The notes beneath the pieces were generated by a model. That model saw only the letters and a list, made by a program, of their open reading frames with translations, searched no databases and was not told the DNA's origin. From positions 1-41,985 of the forward strand of contig CALUOB010000006.1 of the NCBI GenBank assembly GCA_944322175.1: DNA of 41,985 bases, in the 5' to 3' direction. This document shows, in pieces, positions 40,882-41,985 of this stretch (within the stretch, counting starts at the first letter, position 1; each line of letters starts with the position of its first letter). A program made the translations under genes and the position numbers. The DNA is from an uncultured Coriobacteriaceae bacterium (GTDB lineage: Bacteria; Actinomycetota; Coriobacteriia; Coriobacteriales; Coriobacteriaceae).

Positions 40882-40950
40882 GCACGGAGTAGAACCGTGC
40901 CGGTAGTACTGATGCAGCGAGGGAGATGCTGCGAACAGCGCCTCCCTCGC
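40882..40950 (-). other. two hairpins between glyS and rplS
   Basis: A 9-bp perfect inverted repeat (40917-40925 with 40942-40950) and a 6-bp one (40882-40887 with 40895-40900) lie 50-120 bases past the glyS stop. Neither has a good T run. They may end or protect the glyS message. Confidence 0.4.
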
Positions 40951-40999
40951 ACGATGTCGCACTGCATAAGCGCGCGGACACGTAAGATGCGCGTCTACC

Positions 41000-41985
41000 C
41001 TACTTCTTCTTGGCAAGCGCCCCGATATTGGCGACGCCTGCGAAGACGGACTCGAAGCGGTTCAGCAGCTTGAGCCTGTTCTCGCGAAGCGCCTGGTCGT
41101 CATCCATGACGAGCACGTCGTCGAAGAAGCGGTCGATGGGACTGCGAAGGGCGGCAAGCGCGGAGATAAGCGCGTCAAAGTCCTTGTTCTTGCGCGCAAT
41201 CTCGACCTCTTCAGCAGCGGTGTCTGCAGCCATCATGAGCGCGGTCTCAGCATCGCCCATGAGCGACGCATCGACATCGGTACCAAGCGCAGCGTCGGCA
41301 AGATGGCTGGCGCGCGCGTAGGCCGTAGCGAGGTTCTCGAACGTCTCGGGATCGCTCGAGCGGGCGCCCTGGAGCGCCTGGGCAAGCGCAAAGTAGTCGG
41401 AAGGTACGGTAACCGTGCCGTCGGAAACCGCGGCCACCACGTCAGCGGAAATCTTGGCGTCGCGTGCCATCTGCTCCATGCGACCCTTGATGAAGGCGCA
41501 GACGGCCGTCAGGACCTCGTCCTTGTCAAAAGCGATGCCCTGCTCGGCATAAGAGCCGAGCGCAACCTCTACGAGAGGCTCGTAGGCGCAGCGGAGCCTA
41601 TCGCGCAGGATGTTCAGGATGCCGATGGTGCTGCGACGCAGCGCATAAGGATCCTTGGAGCCCGTCGGCGGCTCGCCGATGGCAAACATACCCGCAACGG
41701 TATCGAGCTTGTCGGCAACGGCAACAATGCAGCCAGCAATACCCTCGGGAAGCTCGTCTCCGGCAAAACGCGGGCGATAATGATCGCGGATGGCGGCGGC
41801 AACCTCGGGAGCCTCGCCAGCAGCCGCGGCATAGTAACCGCCCATCACGCCCTGCTGGCTGGTGAACTCAATAACCGCGGAAGAGACCAGGTCCGCTTTG
41901 GCAAAGTGCGCCGCACGCTGGGCGTCGGAAGCGGTCTTGGCACCGATGCGTGCCTCGTGGGCGATCGCAAGAGCAAGGGTCTCGA
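41000..41985 (-). CDS. glyS: glycyl-tRNA synthetase beta subunit (5' part outside the window)
   Basis: The last 328 or so residues of the tRNA-binding subunit of the alpha2beta2 glycyl-tRNA synthetase. The reading frame stays open to the window edge, so the start is not in view. The stretch AKADLVSSAVIEF followed by QQGVMGGYYA, and DKLDTVAGMFAIGEPPTGSKDPYALRR, are strong family marks (HD-like region and its conserved tail). The C-terminal DALR-type anticodon-binding part ends at VANIGALAKKK. glyQ should lie just upstream, beyond the window. Confidence 0.95.
   Translation of the reverse strand, partial: ETLALAIAHEARIGAKTASDAQRAAHFAKADLVSSAVIEFTSQQGVMGGYYAAAAGEAPEVAAAIRDHYRPRFAGDELPEGIAGCIVAVADKLDTVAGMFAIGEPPTGSKDPYALRRSTIGILNILRDRLRCAYEPLVEVALGSYAEQGIAFDKDEVLTAVCAFIKGRMEQMARDAKISADVVAAVSDGTVTVPSDYFALAQALQGARSSDPETFENLATAYARASHLADAALGTDVDASLMGDAETALMMAADTAAEEVEIARKNKDFDALISALAALRSPIDRFFDDVLVMDDDQALRENRLKLLNRFESVFAGVANIGALAKKK

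Overview
The window is a gene-dense, high-GC (roughly 60 %) stretch of bacterial chromosome. Every protein gene lies on the minus strand; the only plus-strand gene I can support is a tRNA-Pro. Gene content and order point to an anaerobic member of the Coriobacteriia (Actinomycetota), of the Collinsella/Olsenella/Atopobium kind. The reasons are a GarA-like FHA gene followed by a MerR-type gene (an actinobacterial pair), folate-type TrmFO, the alpha/beta type of glycyl-tRNA synthetase, the MEP isoprenoid pathway, and many GTG starts with strong Shine-Dalgarno sites. The genus is inference; no rRNA is present to settle it.

Layout, low to high coordinates (transcription runs right to left). (1) 47-2091: pgsA, a GarA/OdhI-like FHA protein and an FtsR/Rv1828-like MerR protein. 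(2) 2387-2463: tRNA-Pro(GGG) on the plus strand, convergent with the next unit. (3) 2585-11295: a tightly packed nine-gene unit der-plsY-gpsA-rpe-cysteine desulfurase-mnmA-NIF3-zinc ribbon protein-coaBC, with an extended -10 promoter before der and a clear terminator after coaBC. (4) 11471-18320: scpA-scpB-rluB-histidine phosphatase-cmk-plsC-ispH-DUF512 radical SAM protein. (5) 18410-21417: ABC-F ATPase, a small membrane protein and an M50 protease. (6) 21492-22602: tRNA-Val(CAC), a four-helix membrane protein gene, a CAT-anticodon tRNA and tRNA-Ala(GGC), each with hairpin terminators. (7) 22636-23664: an FMN-dependent alpha-hydroxy-acid dehydrogenase-like gene. (8) 23753-34075: the conserved rpsB-tsf / pyrH-frr-uppS-cdsA-dxr-rseP-ispG-proS block. 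(9) 34262-40751: rplS-rnhB-yraN-comM-dprA-trmFO-xerC. (10) 41000-41985: the 3' part of glyS, cut by the window edge.

Together the genes are core housekeeping. They cover translation (rpsB, tsf, frr, rplS, proS, glyS, three other tRNAs plus tRNA-Pro), tRNA and rRNA modification (mnmA with its sulfur donor, trmFO, rluB) and phospholipid synthesis (gpsA, plsY, plsC, cdsA, pgsA). They also cover isoprenoid and wall-carrier synthesis (dxr, ispG, ispH, uppS), CoA synthesis (coaBC), and chromosome upkeep (scpAB, xerC, dprA, comM, rnhB, yraN). I found no insertion sequence, phage, CRISPR array, toxin-antitoxin pair or defence island, and no obviously new multi-gene system.

The points most worth a second look are local. 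They are a winged-helix-like insertion inside the RseP-type protease, a GarA-like phospho-switch protein with a preserved N-terminal motif, a four-cysteine N-terminus on the FMN enzyme, structured leaders before rpsB and rplS, and two mutually exclusive hairpins before cdsA. Gaps without genes are all shorter than 300 bases; the longest, 2092-2386, holds only the candidate tRNA-Pro promoter that I can name.
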